A stretch of DNA of 64,000 nucleotides, from NCBI RefSeq assembly GCF_008085905.1, contig NZ_VSFF01000008.1, positions 248,001 through 312,000 on the forward strand, in the 5' to 3' direction. The first letter of the stretch is position 1. The number at the start of each line of letters is the position of its first letter. The notes under the pieces are model-generated. The model did no database searches, was not told the origin of the DNA, and saw only the letters and a list, made by a program, of their open reading frames with translations. Below, piece by piece: positions 50,925-59,390 of this stretch. Both the position numbers and the translations under genes were made by a program. This stretch comes from Actinomadura syzygii. Lineage in GTDB: Bacteria; Actinomycetota; Actinomycetes; Streptosporangiales; Streptosporangiaceae.

Positions 50925-50982
50925 TATTGCACCGAGAACAATTCCACTATTGCATCGAGGTATTGCTCTCAATAGCATCGAA
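50925..50982. promoter_or_regulatory. Three direct repeats at 23-bp spacing, MocR binding region
   Basis: TATTGCACCGAG (50925-50936), TATTGCATCGAG (50948-50959) and AATAGCATCGAA (50971-50982) repeat in the same orientation with starts exactly 23 bp apart. MocR proteins such as PdxR are known to bind direct repeats on one face of the DNA. Confidence 0.7.
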
Positions 50983-51018
50983 CCGGCAACGCGGGAAGAG
51001 GATGAGGAGCGCGTATTC

Positions 51019-51831
51019 ATGAGCACGCTTTCCGTCGATGGGGTCACCATCGCGTACGACGACGAGGGAAGCGCCGCCGCGTCCGTGCTGGTGCTGGTGC
51101 ACGGCCATCCGTTCGACCGGTCGATGTGGCGGCCGCAGGTGGAGCGCTTCGCCGCGGACGGCTGGCGAGTGATCGTCCCGGATCTGCGCGGCTACGGCGA
51201 GACGACGGTCGTACCGGGGAAGACCCCGCTGGAGACCTTCGCCCGCGACATCATCGGATTGCTCAACCGGCTCGACGTGGAGAGCTTCGTCCTCGGTGGG
51301 CTTTCCATGGGCGGGCAGATCGTCATGGAGATCCACCGGCAGGTCCCGCACCGGATCCGCGGGCTGGTGCTCGCCGACACCGCGCCATGGGCGGAGACGG
51401 AGGACGGTCGGCGGTCGCGAAACGCCCTCGCTGACCGGCTGCTCGACGAGGGCATCCGGCCCTACGCCGAGGAGGTCCTGCCGAAGATGGTGGCCCCGTC
51501 CACCATCGAACGACTGCCCGCGGTCGCGGAGCACGTGCTCGGCATGATGCTCGGCACGTCACCGGAAGGCGCGGCCGCCGCGCTGCGCGGGCGGGCGGAA
51601 CGTCCCGACTACGTCGAGTCGCTGGAAGACGCCGCCGCGCCGGTCCTCATCGTCGTCGGCGGCGAGGACGAGTACACGCCGGTCGAGGACGCGCGGCGGA
51701 TGCACGACCTCATCCCGAATTCCGCACTGGTCGTGATCGACGGGGCTGGCCACATGCCCAACCTGGAGAGTCCGGACGAGTTCAACGCCGCCCTGCGCGC
51801 GTTCCTGGACGTCGTTTCCGAAGGGGAGTGA
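51019..51831 (+). CDS. Alpha/beta hydrolase
   Basis: The 270-residue protein has oxyanion strand LVLVHGHPFDRSMWRPQ, nucleophile elbow LGGLSMGGQIVME, acid VVGGEDEYTPVED and His in IDGAGHMPNLESPDEF, so the triad is complete. It resembles the small perhydrolase/esterase/haloperoxidase-like group. It is divergent from the MocR gene and separated by 5 nt from the SDR gene, so MocR probably controls both. An AAGAGGATGAGGAG purine run precedes ATG 51019. Confidence 0.88.
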   Translation: MSTLSVDGVTIAYDDEGSAAASVLVLVHGHPFDRSMWRPQVERFAADGWRVIVPDLRGYGETTVVPGKTPLETFARDIIGLLNRLDVESFVLGGLSMGGQIVMEIHRQVPHRIRGLVLADTAPWAETEDGRRSRNALADRLLDEGIRPYAEEVLPKMVAPSTIERLPAVAEHVLGMMLGTSPEGAAAALRGRAERPDYVESLEDAAAPVLIVVGGEDEYTPVEDARRMHDLIPNSALVVIDGAGHMPNLESPDEFNAALRAFLDVVSEGE

Positions 51832-51836
51832 ACGGG

Positions 51837-52589
51837 ATGACGACGACCGTGTTCGTGACAGGGGCGAGCTCCGGTTTCGGCGCCGCGATCACCCGCCGTT
51901 TCGCCGCCGACGGCGCCCGCGTCGTGGCCGCGGCCCGAAGAGGGGACCGGCTCGCGCGACTGGCCGAGGAATGGGACGGCGCGGTGCACCCCCTCGTCCT
52001 CGACGTCCGCGACGGCGCGGCCGTGGCGGACGCGGTGTCCGGGCTGCCGCCGGAGTTCGCCGACATCGACGTCCTGGTGAACAACGCCGGTCTGGCCAAG
52101 GGCCTAGGACCCGCCCACCTTGCCGATCTGGCCGACTGGGACGAAATGCTCGACACCAATTGCAGGGGCCTCGTCCATTGCACGCGCGCGATCCTGCCGA
52201 CCCTGGTGGCGAAGAAGCGAGGCCATGTGATCAACCTCGGGTCGGTGGCGGGCACGTACCCGTATCCCGGCGGGAACGTCTACGGCGCCACCAAGGCGTT
52301 CGTGCGGCAGTTCAGCCTCAACCTCCGCAGCGACCTGCACGGCACCGGCGTCCGCGTCACCTGCGTCGAACCCGGCATGGGCGGGTCGACGGAATTCTCC
52401 ACGGTTCGATTCCACGGAGACCGGGAAAAGGCGGCCGACGTCTACGCGGGAATGCGGCCCATCGAGCCCGAGGACATCGCGGAGTCGGTGCATTGGGCGG
52501 TGTCCCAGCCCGCCCACGTCAACGTCAACACGATCGAACTGATGCCCGTCGCCCAGAGTTTCGGCCCTTTCGCCGTCCACCGCACCTGA
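51837..52589 (+). CDS. Short-chain dehydrogenase/reductase (YdfG-like)
   Basis: The 250-residue protein has TGASSGFGAAITRRF, LVNNAGLAKGLGPAHLADLADWDEMLDTNCRG, the catalytic Ser in VINLGSVAGTYPYPGG and the Tyr/Lys pair in VYGATKAFVRQFS, followed by VEPGMGGSTEFSTVRF. This is close to the serine/3-hydroxypropionate NADP dehydrogenase YdfG. That substrate class would fit a PLP-sensing MocR regulator, but this is inference. ATG 51837 has GGGGAG about 10 nt upstream. Confidence 0.9.
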   Translation: MTTTVFVTGASSGFGAAITRRFAADGARVVAAARRGDRLARLAEEWDGAVHPLVLDVRDGAAVADAVSGLPPEFADIDVLVNNAGLAKGLGPAHLADLADWDEMLDTNCRGLVHCTRAILPTLVAKKRGHVINLGSVAGTYPYPGGNVYGATKAFVRQFSLNLRSDLHGTGVRVTCVEPGMGGSTEFSTVRFHGDREKAADVYAGMRPIEPEDIAESVHWAVSQPAHVNVNTIELMPVAQSFGPFAVHRT

Positions 52590-52592
52590 GAT

Positions 52593-53324
52593 TCACCCAG
52601 CGGACGGCAACTGGGCGGCGAGTCCGTCGAGCAGGTAGCGGAGCCCGGTGGTGAAACTGCCGTCCCAGTCGTCGTCGTAGAGGTAGCCGCAGGCGGCCAG
52701 GGTCGGATACCGGTCGCCGTCGGCCCGCAACCGCTCCTGCCCGACGCGGCGTTCCTCGTCGGTGATGTGCAGGGCCGCCTCGGACGCGGTCGAACCCATC
52801 ACGTGGTTGTAGAGCGCCCAGGTCGCCGCCGACAGCCCCTTCCCGGTGAACCCGGCGCGGACCAGGGTCGCTTGCAGGAACTCCATCCAGGCCAGGAAGT
52901 TGGGGCCGATCGTCGGCCGCCGCCGCGCCGGAACGGCGGCCGCCCAGGGATGGCGCAGCAGCGCCGCCCGCCACGCCGTCAGGACGGCGGAGACGTCCTC
53001 GCGCCAGCCGTCCGCGCTCCCCGCCTTGGGCGGCGGCTCGCTGAAGATCGCGTCGACGGCCAGGTCGAGCACGTCGTCCTTGGTGTCGACATGCCAGTAC
53101 AGCGACGGCGCGGCCACCGAGAGGCGCTCGGCGAGACGGCGCATGGTGAGGCGGTCGATCCCCTCCTCGTCCAGGAGCGCCACGGCGGCCTCGACGATGC
53201 GGTCGAGCCTCAGCGGCGGCTCGCCCCGGGACGTCCGGCGGGGCCGCAGCCAGACGCTCCGGAGCCCCGGTTCGGCCCGGGGTTCCTTGCGCCGGTCGCG
53301 TTCACGCTCCGCCGCCTTGTCCAT
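52593..53324 (-). CDS. TetR-family repressor of the adjacent DHA2 exporter
   Basis: The 243-residue protein has a 35-residue basic lead, then the helix-turn-helix RLDRIVEAAVALLDEEGIDRLTMRRLAERLSVAAPSLYWHVDTKDDVLD and a helical ligand domain (TetR_C_1 type, like TetR itself). It is divergent from the DHA2 exporter across 112 bp that contain a nested palindrome. Its stop is 3 nt from the convergent SDR gene. The classic drug-sensing repressor/exporter arrangement is inferred. Confidence 0.9.
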   Translation of the reverse strand: MDKAAERERDRRKEPRAEPGLRSVWLRPRRTSRGEPPLRLDRIVEAAVALLDEEGIDRLTMRRLAERLSVAAPSLYWHVDTKDDVLDLAVDAIFSEPPPKAGSADGWREDVSAVLTAWRAALLRHPWAAAVPARRRPTIGPNFLAWMEFLQATLVRAGFTGKGLSAATWALYNHVMGSTASEAALHITDEERRVGQERLRADGDRYPTLAACGYLYDDDWDGSFTTGLRYLLDGLAAQLPSAG

Positions 53325-53375
53325 CGCACCTCGCTCATTTCTGGCCGTCCTGACCGGCGGACCCAGTGTAGTACC

Positions 53376-53416
53376 GTGTTCGATCGCACCTAACGTTGTT
53401 AGGGAACATCGAACAC
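53376..53416. promoter_or_regulatory. Nested palindromic TetR operator
   Basis: Inner arms CCTAAC-GTT-GTTAGG (53389-53403) and outer arms GTGTTCGAT (53376-53384) and ATCGAACAC (53408-53416) are perfect and share the same centre, 53396. The exporter ATG is 20 bp beyond the right arm. Confidence 0.75.
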
Positions 53417-53436
53417 TGGTAGACAGGAGTGCGGCG

Positions 53437-54915
53437 ATGGAAGACAAACCAGCCCCCGACCTGCGGCGACGGCGGTGGTGGACGCTGCTCGCCGTGAGTG
53501 CGGCCCAGCTCCTCGTCGTCCTGGACGGGACGATCGTGAACATCGCGCTGCCGTCCGCGCAGGACGCGCTCGGCATGTCCGACACGAGCAGGCAGTGGGC
53601 GATCACCGCCTACGCCCTGGCCTTCGGCGGACTGCTGCTGATCGGCGGCAGGATCAGCGGCGCGCTCGGCCACCGGCGCACGTTCGTCGCGGGCCTGGTC
53701 GGGTTCGCCGCCGCGTCCGCCCTCGGCGGGGCGGCCGTCGACGCCGGGACGCTGTTCGGCGCGCGGGCGCTGCAGGGCGCGTTCGCCGCCGCCCTCGCCC
53801 CCGCCGGGCTGTCGCTGCTGACCACCACGTTCACCGACGACCGCGAACGCGGCCGGGCGTTCGGCGTGTTCGCCGCGGTCGGCGCCGCCGGATCGGCGGT
53901 CGGCCTGGTCGCGGGCGGGCTCCTGACCGAGTACGCGAGCTGGCGGTGGTGCCTGTACGTCAACGTCCCGATGGCGCTGCTCGCCGTCCTCGGCGCGACG
54001 CTCGTCCCACGGGACCGGCCGGGCCACGGACGCGGCGGGCTCGACGTCCCCGGCGCGCTCCTCAGCACCGCCGGGTTCGCCGCGCTCGTCTACGCGTTCA
54101 GCGAGGCCGCGCCGCACGGCTGGAGTTCGGTCAGGGTGCTGTCGGCGCTGGTGGCCGGTGTCGTGCTGCTGGCCGCGTTCACCGCCGTGGAGATCCGGTC
54201 GTCCCACCCGCTGCTGCCGATGCGCGTCCTCGCCCATCGGGCCCGCGCGGGCGCGTTCGCCTCGATCACGCTGCTGTTCGTCGCGATGTTCGGCTTCTAC
54301 CTGTTCATGAGCTACTACACGCAGACGGTCCTGGGCTACTCGCCGGTCGAGGCGGGGCTGACGCTCATCGTCAACGCCGTCGCCGCGCTGCTCGGCTCCA
54401 TGCTCATCGCCGGGAGACTGCACGGACGTGTCGCGCCCGCGCTCCTGATCGTCCCGGGCCTGGTCGTCGCCGCCGTCGGGATGCTCGTCCTGACCCGGCT
54501 GACCGCGCACAGCGCCCACGTCCTGCCGCTGTACCTGGTGCCGTCACTGGTCCTCACCGGGCTCGGGCTCGGCTGCGTCCTGCCCCCGACCGCCGGGCTG
54601 GCCACGGCGGGCATGCGGGGGCACGACATCGGCGCCGCGTCGGCGGCCTACAACGCGGCCCAGCAACTCGGCGCCGCGCTCGGCACGGCGCTGCTCAACA
54701 CGGTCGCGGCCAGCGTCACCGCGTCCTACCTGGCCGGACGCGCCGGACGCACCCCGGACGAGGCCGTCGTGCACGGCTACACAGTCGCGCTGACCGTCGC
54801 CTCCGCGATCCTGCTGGCCGCCGCGTGCATCGCCGCCCCGCTCACGAAGAACCGTCCAGCCAACGAACGAGAGAAGCAGCCCACACTGGACGACGACCCC
54901 GCGTCCGTCCACTAG
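53437..54915 (+). CDS. MFS drug exporter, DHA2 (14-TM) type
   Basis: The 492-residue protein starts with LAVSAAQLLVVLDGTIVNIALPSAQDALGMS, where LDxTIVNIALP is the DHA2 signature. GGRISGALGHRRTFVAG is the loop between helices 2 and 3, and GRAFGVFAAVGAAGSAVGLVAGGLLTEYASWRWCLYVNVP is motif C with the W-R-W-x-F/Y-x-N-P helix. About 14 helices are seen. It exports hydrophobic cations or antibiotics by proton exchange. CAGGAGTG precedes ATG 53437. Control by the divergent TetR protein is likely. Confidence 0.93.
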   Translation: MEDKPAPDLRRRRWWTLLAVSAAQLLVVLDGTIVNIALPSAQDALGMSDTSRQWAITAYALAFGGLLLIGGRISGALGHRRTFVAGLVGFAAASALGGAAVDAGTLFGARALQGAFAAALAPAGLSLLTTTFTDDRERGRAFGVFAAVGAAGSAVGLVAGGLLTEYASWRWCLYVNVPMALLAVLGATLVPRDRPGHGRGGLDVPGALLSTAGFAALVYAFSEAAPHGWSSVRVLSALVAGVVLLAAFTAVEIRSSHPLLPMRVLAHRARAGAFASITLLFVAMFGFYLFMSYYTQTVLGYSPVEAGLTLIVNAVAALLGSMLIAGRLHGRVAPALLIVPGLVVAAVGMLVLTRLTAHSAHVLPLYLVPSLVLTGLGLGCVLPPTAGLATAGMRGHDIGAASAAYNAAQQLGAALGTALLNTVAASVTASYLAGRAGRTPDEAVVHGYTVALTVASAILLAAACIAAPLTKNRPANEREKQPTLDDDPASVH

Positions 54916-54920
54916 CTCCG

Positions 54921-55412
54921 TCAGGGCCGGTTGGCCCAGTCGCGCAGGGCCGCGTCGGCGACGTCGGCGAGGTTGACCACGAGGTTCTCAGGTGTCCGCG
55001 CGGTCATCCAGGTCAGCGGCTTGTTGCGGTCGAGGTTGCACTCGACGTGCGGCATGTACGGCGGGACGAAGACCCAGTCGCCCTCCTCCATGTCGATGTA
55101 GTCCTCGTACTTGGCGCCGAAGTAGATGCGGGCGCGGCCCAGCAGAACGTACCCGCCGGTCTCGGCCTCGCCGTGGTGGTGGGGCACCGACCGGTAGCCG
55201 GGGTCGTTGCTGACCTTGCCGAACCAGATGCGGGTGGCCGGGGTGTGCTGCGGGCTCACCCCGGCCACCCGGGTCGCGCCGTCGGACTGGCCGGTCAGCG
55301 CGGACTCCAGCCCTCCCCGGGTGACGACGGGGACGACCAGGCCGCTGTCGTCGGCGTGCATCGAGGTGTCGCCTTCGAGCCGGTGGCCGAGGTCCTGCTG
55401 GGACGGTTGCAT
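54921..55412 (-). CDS. Single-domain cupin protein
   Basis: The 163-residue protein has cupin motif 1 in SVPHHHGEAETGGYVLLG (His-His and Glu as metal ligands) and motif 2 around VFVPPYMPHVECNLD. It is too short for a classical gentisate 1,2-dioxygenase (two cupin domains) but is 45 nt downstream of the salicylyl/2-aminobenzoyl-CoA monooxygenase gene, so it may open or isomerise a ring product of that pathway. ATG 55412 has AAGGAG 6 nt upstream. Confidence 0.85.
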   Translation of the reverse strand: MQPSQQDLGHRLEGDTSMHADDSGLVVPVVTRGGLESALTGQSDGATRVAGVSPQHTPATRIWFGKVSNDPGYRSVPHHHGEAETGGYVLLGRARIYFGAKYEDYIDMEEGDWVFVPPYMPHVECNLDRNKPLTWMTARTPENLVVNLADVADAALRDWANRP

Positions 55413-55457
55413 GGTCAACTCCTTGACTGAGGATGGACGGCGGGCGTGGACGGCGGT

Positions 55458-57812
55458 TCACGGCCGCCAGCGGGCGTGCCGGGTCGCGGTCGCCCCGTCC
55501 CGGATGAGCTGGAGGCGGGGCTTCGGGCCGTCGGTCCGGCCGGTCTGCGGCCTGCGCCGACCGGCCCGCCAGGGCAGCGGCCAGGCGGCGCCGTCGCCGG
55601 TGTAGTCCTGGTCGGCGGCGGCGTGCAGGGTCCAGTTGGGGTCGTAGAGGTGGACGCGGCCGAGCGCGCACAGGTCGGCGCGGCCCGCGAGGAGCAGGGA
55701 GTTGACGTCGTCGTAGGAGGAGATGACGCCGACGGCGATGGTGGGGACTCCGGCCTGGTTGCGGATCCGGTCGGCGAACGGCGTCTGGTAGGAGCGTCCG
55801 AACGCCGGACGTTCGTGCGGCGCGACCTGGCCGGTGGAGACGTCGATGGCGGCGGCGCCCGCCGCGGCGAAGGCCCGCGCGACGTGCACGGCGTCGTCGC
55901 CGGTGACGCCGTCGTCGATCCAGTCGGTGGCCGAGATGCGGACGGTCAGCGGCTTGTGCGCGGGCCAGACCTCGCGGATCGCGGCGAAGACCTCCAGCGG
56001 GTAGCGCAGCCGTCCGTCCAGGGAGCCGCCGTAGGCGTCGGTCCGGTGGTTGGTGACGGGGGAGATGAACGACGACAGCAGGTAGCCGTGGGCGCAGTGC
56101 AGTTCCAGCAGGTCGAACCTGGCCTCGTCGGCGCGGCGGGCGGCGTCGGCGAACTGCCGGGTGATCCCGGCCATCTCTTCGGCGCCGAGCTCGCGCGGCA
56201 CCTGGTTGACGCCTTCGGCGTACGGGATGGGCGAGGGAGCGACCACGTCCCAGTTGCCGTCGTCCAGCGGCTGGTCGATGCCTTCCCACATGAGGCGGGT
56301 GGAGCCCTTCCGGCCGGAGTGGCCGAGTTGCAGACCGATCTTCGCCTGGCTCTCGGCGTGGACGAAGTCGGTGATCTGCCGCCACTTGGCCGCCTGGGCG
56401 TCGGTCCAGATCCCCGCGCATCCGGGGGTGATCCGGCCGGTGTCGGAGACGCACACCATCTCGGTCATGACCAGGCCCGCGCCGCCGAGGGCCTTCCCGC
56501 CCAGGTGGACGAGGTGGAAGTCGGTCGGCATCCCCTCGACGGCCTTGTACATGTCCATCGCCGACACCACGACCCGGTTGGCCAGGTGCAGGTCACCCAG
56601 CCGGAAGGGGCGGAACATCGGCGGCACCGCGAAGACGTCCCCGGGATTGTCCTGGTAGTCGGCGAACCAGGCGTCGACGGAGGCGACGAACTCCGGGTCG
56701 CGCAGGCGGAGGTTGTCGTAGGTGATGCGGCGGCTGCGGGTCAGGATGTTGAACGCGAACTGCTCGGCGTCCTGGCCGGTGTACTGGTCGAGGTTCTCGA
56801 ACCACTCCAGGCTGGCCTGCGCGGCGCGCTGGGTGGACTGGACGACCGGCTTGCGCTCCGCCTCGTACGCCTCCAGCGCGGCGCCGACGCCCTCGTGTTC
56901 ATGCAGGCAGGCGGCCAGGGCGAGCGCGTCCTCCATGGCGAGCTTGGTGCCCGAGCCGATGGAGAAGTGCGCGGTGTGGGCGGCGTCGCCGAGGATGACG
57001 ATGTTCTCGTGCCGCCAGGACGCGTTGCGGACGGTGGTGAAGCTGGTCCACCTGCTGTTGTTGGCGAGGACCTCGCCTCCGTCCAGCGCTTCGGCGAACA
57101 GCTCCCGGATCTTCGCGATGGACTTGTCGTCGGATTCGCCGGGGGCGAAGTCGCGGGCGGCGAAGGCGTCGAAGCCCGCCGCCCGCCACACGTCCTCGTG
57201 CATCTCGGCGATGAACGTGCTGCCGTGGGAGTCGAAGGGGTAGGCGTGCCCCTGCATCACGCCGTACGGGGTCTCCAGGATGAAGAACTTGAACGCCTCG
57301 AAGACCTTGTCGGTGCCCAGCCACATGTACTTGCAGGCGCGCTGCTCCAGGTCGGGCCGGAAGGAGTCGGCGTAGGCGGCGCGGACCGCGGAGTTCAGCC
57401 CGTCTGAGGCGACCACCAGGTCGTGCGTGGCGGCCAGCCCCGCGACGTCGGGAGCCTCGGCGCGGAAGTGGACCGCCACGCCCAGTTCCCGGCACCGGGT
57501 CTGGAGGATCTCCAGCAGCCGCCTGCGGCTCATCGCGGCGAAGCCGTGCCCGCCGCTGGTCAGGACCCGCCCGCGGTGGTGGATGTCGATGTCGTCCCAC
57601 CGGGCGAACTCCGCGCACATCAGCCGGTAGATCCCGGGGTCGGCGTGCTCGATGCCGCCGAGCGTCTCGTCGGAGAAGACCACGCCGAATCCGAAGGTGT
57701 CGTCGGCGGCGTTGCGCTCCCACACGGTGATCTCATGGGCGGGCCCGAGCTGCTTGGCGAGCGCGGCGAAGTACAGGCCGCCGGGCCCGCCTCCGATGAC
57801 CGCTATGCGCAC
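55458..57812 (-). CDS. Salicylyl-CoA 5-hydroxylase / 2-aminobenzoyl-CoA monooxygenase-reductase type fusion
   Basis: The 784-residue protein is a fusion. Residues 1 to about 390 are a flavin monooxygenase: VIGGGPGGLYFAALAK, FGFGVVFSDETL, VVASDGLNSAVR, and the second FAD motif VILGDAAHTAHFSIGSGTKLAMEDALAL. Residues from about 395 are an old-yellow-enzyme-like barrel: MFRPFRLGDLHLANRVVVSAMDMYKA, LQLGHSGRKGS, HCAHGYLLSSFISPVTNHRTDAYGGSL, CALGRVHL. This pairing is known from SdgC (salicylyl-CoA 5-hydroxylase) and from 2-aminobenzoyl-CoA monooxygenase/reductase, which hydroxylates and then reduces the ring. Which CoA ester is used cannot be read from sequence. GTG 57812 has AGGAGG 4 nt upstream and a -35/-10 pair beyond it. 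Confidence 0.88.
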   Translation of the reverse strand: MRIAVIGGGPGGLYFAALAKQLGPAHEITVWERNAADDTFGFGVVFSDETLGGIEHADPGIYRLMCAEFARWDDIDIHHRGRVLTSGGHGFAAMSRRRLLEILQTRCRELGVAVHFRAEAPDVAGLAATHDLVVASDGLNSAVRAAYADSFRPDLEQRACKYMWLGTDKVFEAFKFFILETPYGVMQGHAYPFDSHGSTFIAEMHEDVWRAAGFDAFAARDFAPGESDDKSIAKIRELFAEALDGGEVLANNSRWTSFTTVRNASWRHENIVILGDAAHTAHFSIGSGTKLAMEDALALAACLHEHEGVGAALEAYEAERKPVVQSTQRAAQASLEWFENLDQYTGQDAEQFAFNILTRSRRITYDNLRLRDPEFVASVDAWFADYQDNPGDVFAVPPMFRPFRLGDLHLANRVVVSAMDMYKAVEGMPTDFHLVHLGGKALGGAGLVMTEMVCVSDTGRITPGCAGIWTDAQAAKWRQITDFVHAESQAKIGLQLGHSGRKGSTRLMWEGIDQPLDDGNWDVVAPSPIPYAEGVNQVPRELGAEEMAGITRQFADAARRADEARFDLLELHCAHGYLLSSFISPVTNHRTDAYGGSLDGRLRYPLEVFAAIREVWPAHKPLTVRISATDWIDDGVTGDDAVHVARAFAAAGAAAIDVSTGQVAPHERPAFGRSYQTPFADRIRNQAGVPTIAVGVISSYDDVNSLLLAGRADLCALGRVHLYDPNWTLHAAADQDYTGDGAAWPLPWRAGRRRPQTGRTDGPKPRLQLIRDGATATRHARWRP

Positions 57813-57841
57813 GATGCCTCCTGAAGAGCGTTGACGGGCTC

Positions 57842-57871
57842 AAAGTATCGCGTGAATCAAACGACCGTCAA
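57842..57871 (-). promoter_or_regulatory. Promoter of the monooxygenase-reductase gene
   Basis: On the minus strand TTGACG (57871-57866) is 18 bp before TACTTT (57847-57842), about 30 nt ahead of the GTG start. The -35 box is one arm of a 9-bp inverted repeat, CGTTGACGG/CCGTCAACG (57829-57837 and 57865-57873), that may bind a regulator. Confidence 0.6.
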
Positions 57872-57883
57872 CGAAGCGAAATA

Positions 57884-58300
57884 TCACTGCGGGGTCTTGA
57901 GGCGCTCGTCGGGGATCACGGCGACGCCGAGGATCTCGATCAGCGCCTCGGGCTGCCAGAGGGCGGTGCAGCCGATGCCCGCCATCGCCGGGAAGACCGG
58001 CCCGGCGAGCTCGCGCCAGACGGCGCCGATCTCCTTGCCGTGCGCCTGGTAGTCCGGAATGTCGGTCAGGTAGATCGTGATGCTCACCAGGTCGGCGGGC
58101 TCGCCGCCGGCCTCCCGCAGCGTCGCGAGCACGTTGCCGAACGCCTGCCGGAACTGCTCGACGATGCCGCCCTCGACGATGCGCATGTCCTTGTCAAGGG
58201 CGGTCTGCCCGCCCAGGTGGAGCGTGTTGCCGTGCAGGGTGCCGTGCGAGTAGCCGCGGGGCTCGGGCAGGGTCACGGGGTTGACGGGCTGGGGCTTCAT
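57884..58300 (-). CDS. RidA-family (YjgF/YER057c/UK114) protein
   Basis: The 138-residue protein has YSHGTLHGNTLHLGGQTALDKDMRIVEGGIVEQFRQAFGNVLATLREAGG, VSITIYLTDIPDYQAHG and FPAMAGIGCTALWQPEALIEILGVAVIP. The usual catalytic Arg at the R-x-A-V-x-V position is replaced (GCTALWQP has no Arg), so it fits the Rid4-7-like subfamilies rather than archetypal RidA. Rid proteins hydrolyse enamines and imines. Beside a 2-aminobenzoyl-CoA-type enzyme, whose product is an enamine, that would be apt; this is inference. ATG 58300 has CGAGGAGCGGCC upstream. Confidence 0.85.
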   Translation of the reverse strand: MKPQPVNPVTLPEPRGYSHGTLHGNTLHLGGQTALDKDMRIVEGGIVEQFRQAFGNVLATLREAGGEPADLVSITIYLTDIPDYQAHGKEIGAVWRELAGPVFPAMAGIGCTALWQPEALIEILGVAVIPDERLKTPQ

Positions 58301-58330
58301 GGCCGCTCCTCGCGCTCCGGGTCGTGTCGG

Positions 58331-58375
58331 TCAGAGGTTGTATTGATATTCTCTGACGATCGTGAAGGATACGAT
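58331..58375. promoter_or_regulatory. Inverted repeats in the RidA/thioesterase divergent promoter
   Basis: TCAGAG (58331-58336) pairs with CTCTGA (58351-58356), and ATCGT (58359-58363) with ACGAT (58371-58375). They lie in an AT-rich part of a 131-bp divergent region, so one regulator may control both arms of the aromatic cluster. Its gene is not in view. Confidence 0.45.
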
Positions 58376-58431
58376 ACATGCACCGCGTCGAGCATCGCGT
58401 CGAGGAGCCTCGACCCGAACAGGAGGCACCC

Positions 58432-59346
58432 GTGGAGCCCACCCCCACCTCGGAGATCGTCACCGCGGCCCTCACCCTCGTCCCGGCCGAGGCCGGGCAC
58501 GGCGACGTCGCCTACCTCGCCACCACGCAGGACTGCCCGTGGCCGAAGGCGTACGGCGGCGACCTCGTCGCCCAGGCCGCGGTCGCGGCGATCCGGTCGG
58601 CGGGCGACGACCGGACCCTGCACTCGATGCACAGCTACTTCATGCGGCCCGCCGAGATCGGCGGCGAAGTCCGCTACGAGGTCGAGAGGCTCCGGGACGG
58701 ACGCGGTTTCTCCACACGGCAGGTCCGCGCCTACTCCGGCGGCAGGCTCGCCTACGTCGCGCTCGCCTCCTTCCACACCGGCGAGGACGGCGGCGGGCAC
58801 GAGGCGCCGATGCCGGACGGTCTGCCCGGCCCCGACGCCCTCCCGTCCAGCGCCGACTACCTCCAGCCCTGCGAACCGGGCACGGAGCGGGCGGGCGACA
58901 TGACCAAGGAGTCCAAGGCGTACTGGTCGGGCGGCCGCAGTTTCGACATGCGGCACGTGCCCGGTCCGGTCTACCTGGCCGTCGAGGGCGGCGCGACCCC
59001 GCACCAGGCGATCTGGATCAAGCCGTTCGACGCGCTGCGGCCCGTCCCGGGCCTGACCGACGAGCAGCGCGACCTGGCGGCCCTGTCCTACGTGTGCGAC
59101 TACACGATCCTGGAGCCGGTCCTGCGGCTGCTCGGCCTTCCCTGGGCCACCCCCGGCCTGGTCACCGCGAGCCTCGACCACGCGATGTGGTTCCACCGTC
59201 CCGCCCCGATGGACGGCTGGCTGCTCTACGCTCAGGAGGCCGGGGCGGCCGGATCCGGCCGAGGCTTGGGCGTCGGACGCTTCTTCACGGCCGACGGCCG
59301 CCACCTGGCGACCGTCGCCCAGGAGGGCGTGATCCGCCCCCGCTGA
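58432..59346 (+). CDS. Acyl-CoA thioesterase II (TesB-like, double hotdog)
   Basis: The 304-residue protein has the TesB layout: CPWPKAYGGDLVAQAAVAAIRSAGDDRTLHSMHSYFMRPAEIGGEVRYEVERLRDGRGFSTRQVRAYS in the first hotdog and LVTASLDHAMWFHRPAPMDGWLLYAQEAG in the second (the HAMWFHRP Asp/His region). TesB enzymes hydrolyse acyl-CoA thioesters. In this cluster it may release CoA from dead-end aromatic thioesters. GTG 58432 has AGGAGG 5 nt upstream; an ATG at 58378 is less well placed. Confidence 0.9.
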   Translation: MEPTPTSEIVTAALTLVPAEAGHGDVAYLATTQDCPWPKAYGGDLVAQAAVAAIRSAGDDRTLHSMHSYFMRPAEIGGEVRYEVERLRDGRGFSTRQVRAYSGGRLAYVALASFHTGEDGGGHEAPMPDGLPGPDALPSSADYLQPCEPGTERAGDMTKESKAYWSGGRSFDMRHVPGPVYLAVEGGATPHQAIWIKPFDALRPVPGLTDEQRDLAALSYVCDYTILEPVLRLLGLPWATPGLVTASLDHAMWFHRPAPMDGWLLYAQEAGAAGSGRGLGVGRFFTADGRHLATVAQEGVIRPR

Positions 59347-59390
59347 CAGTTCCCAGCGTCCTGGGTACCTTCGTCGTGAAGGAGGCACCC

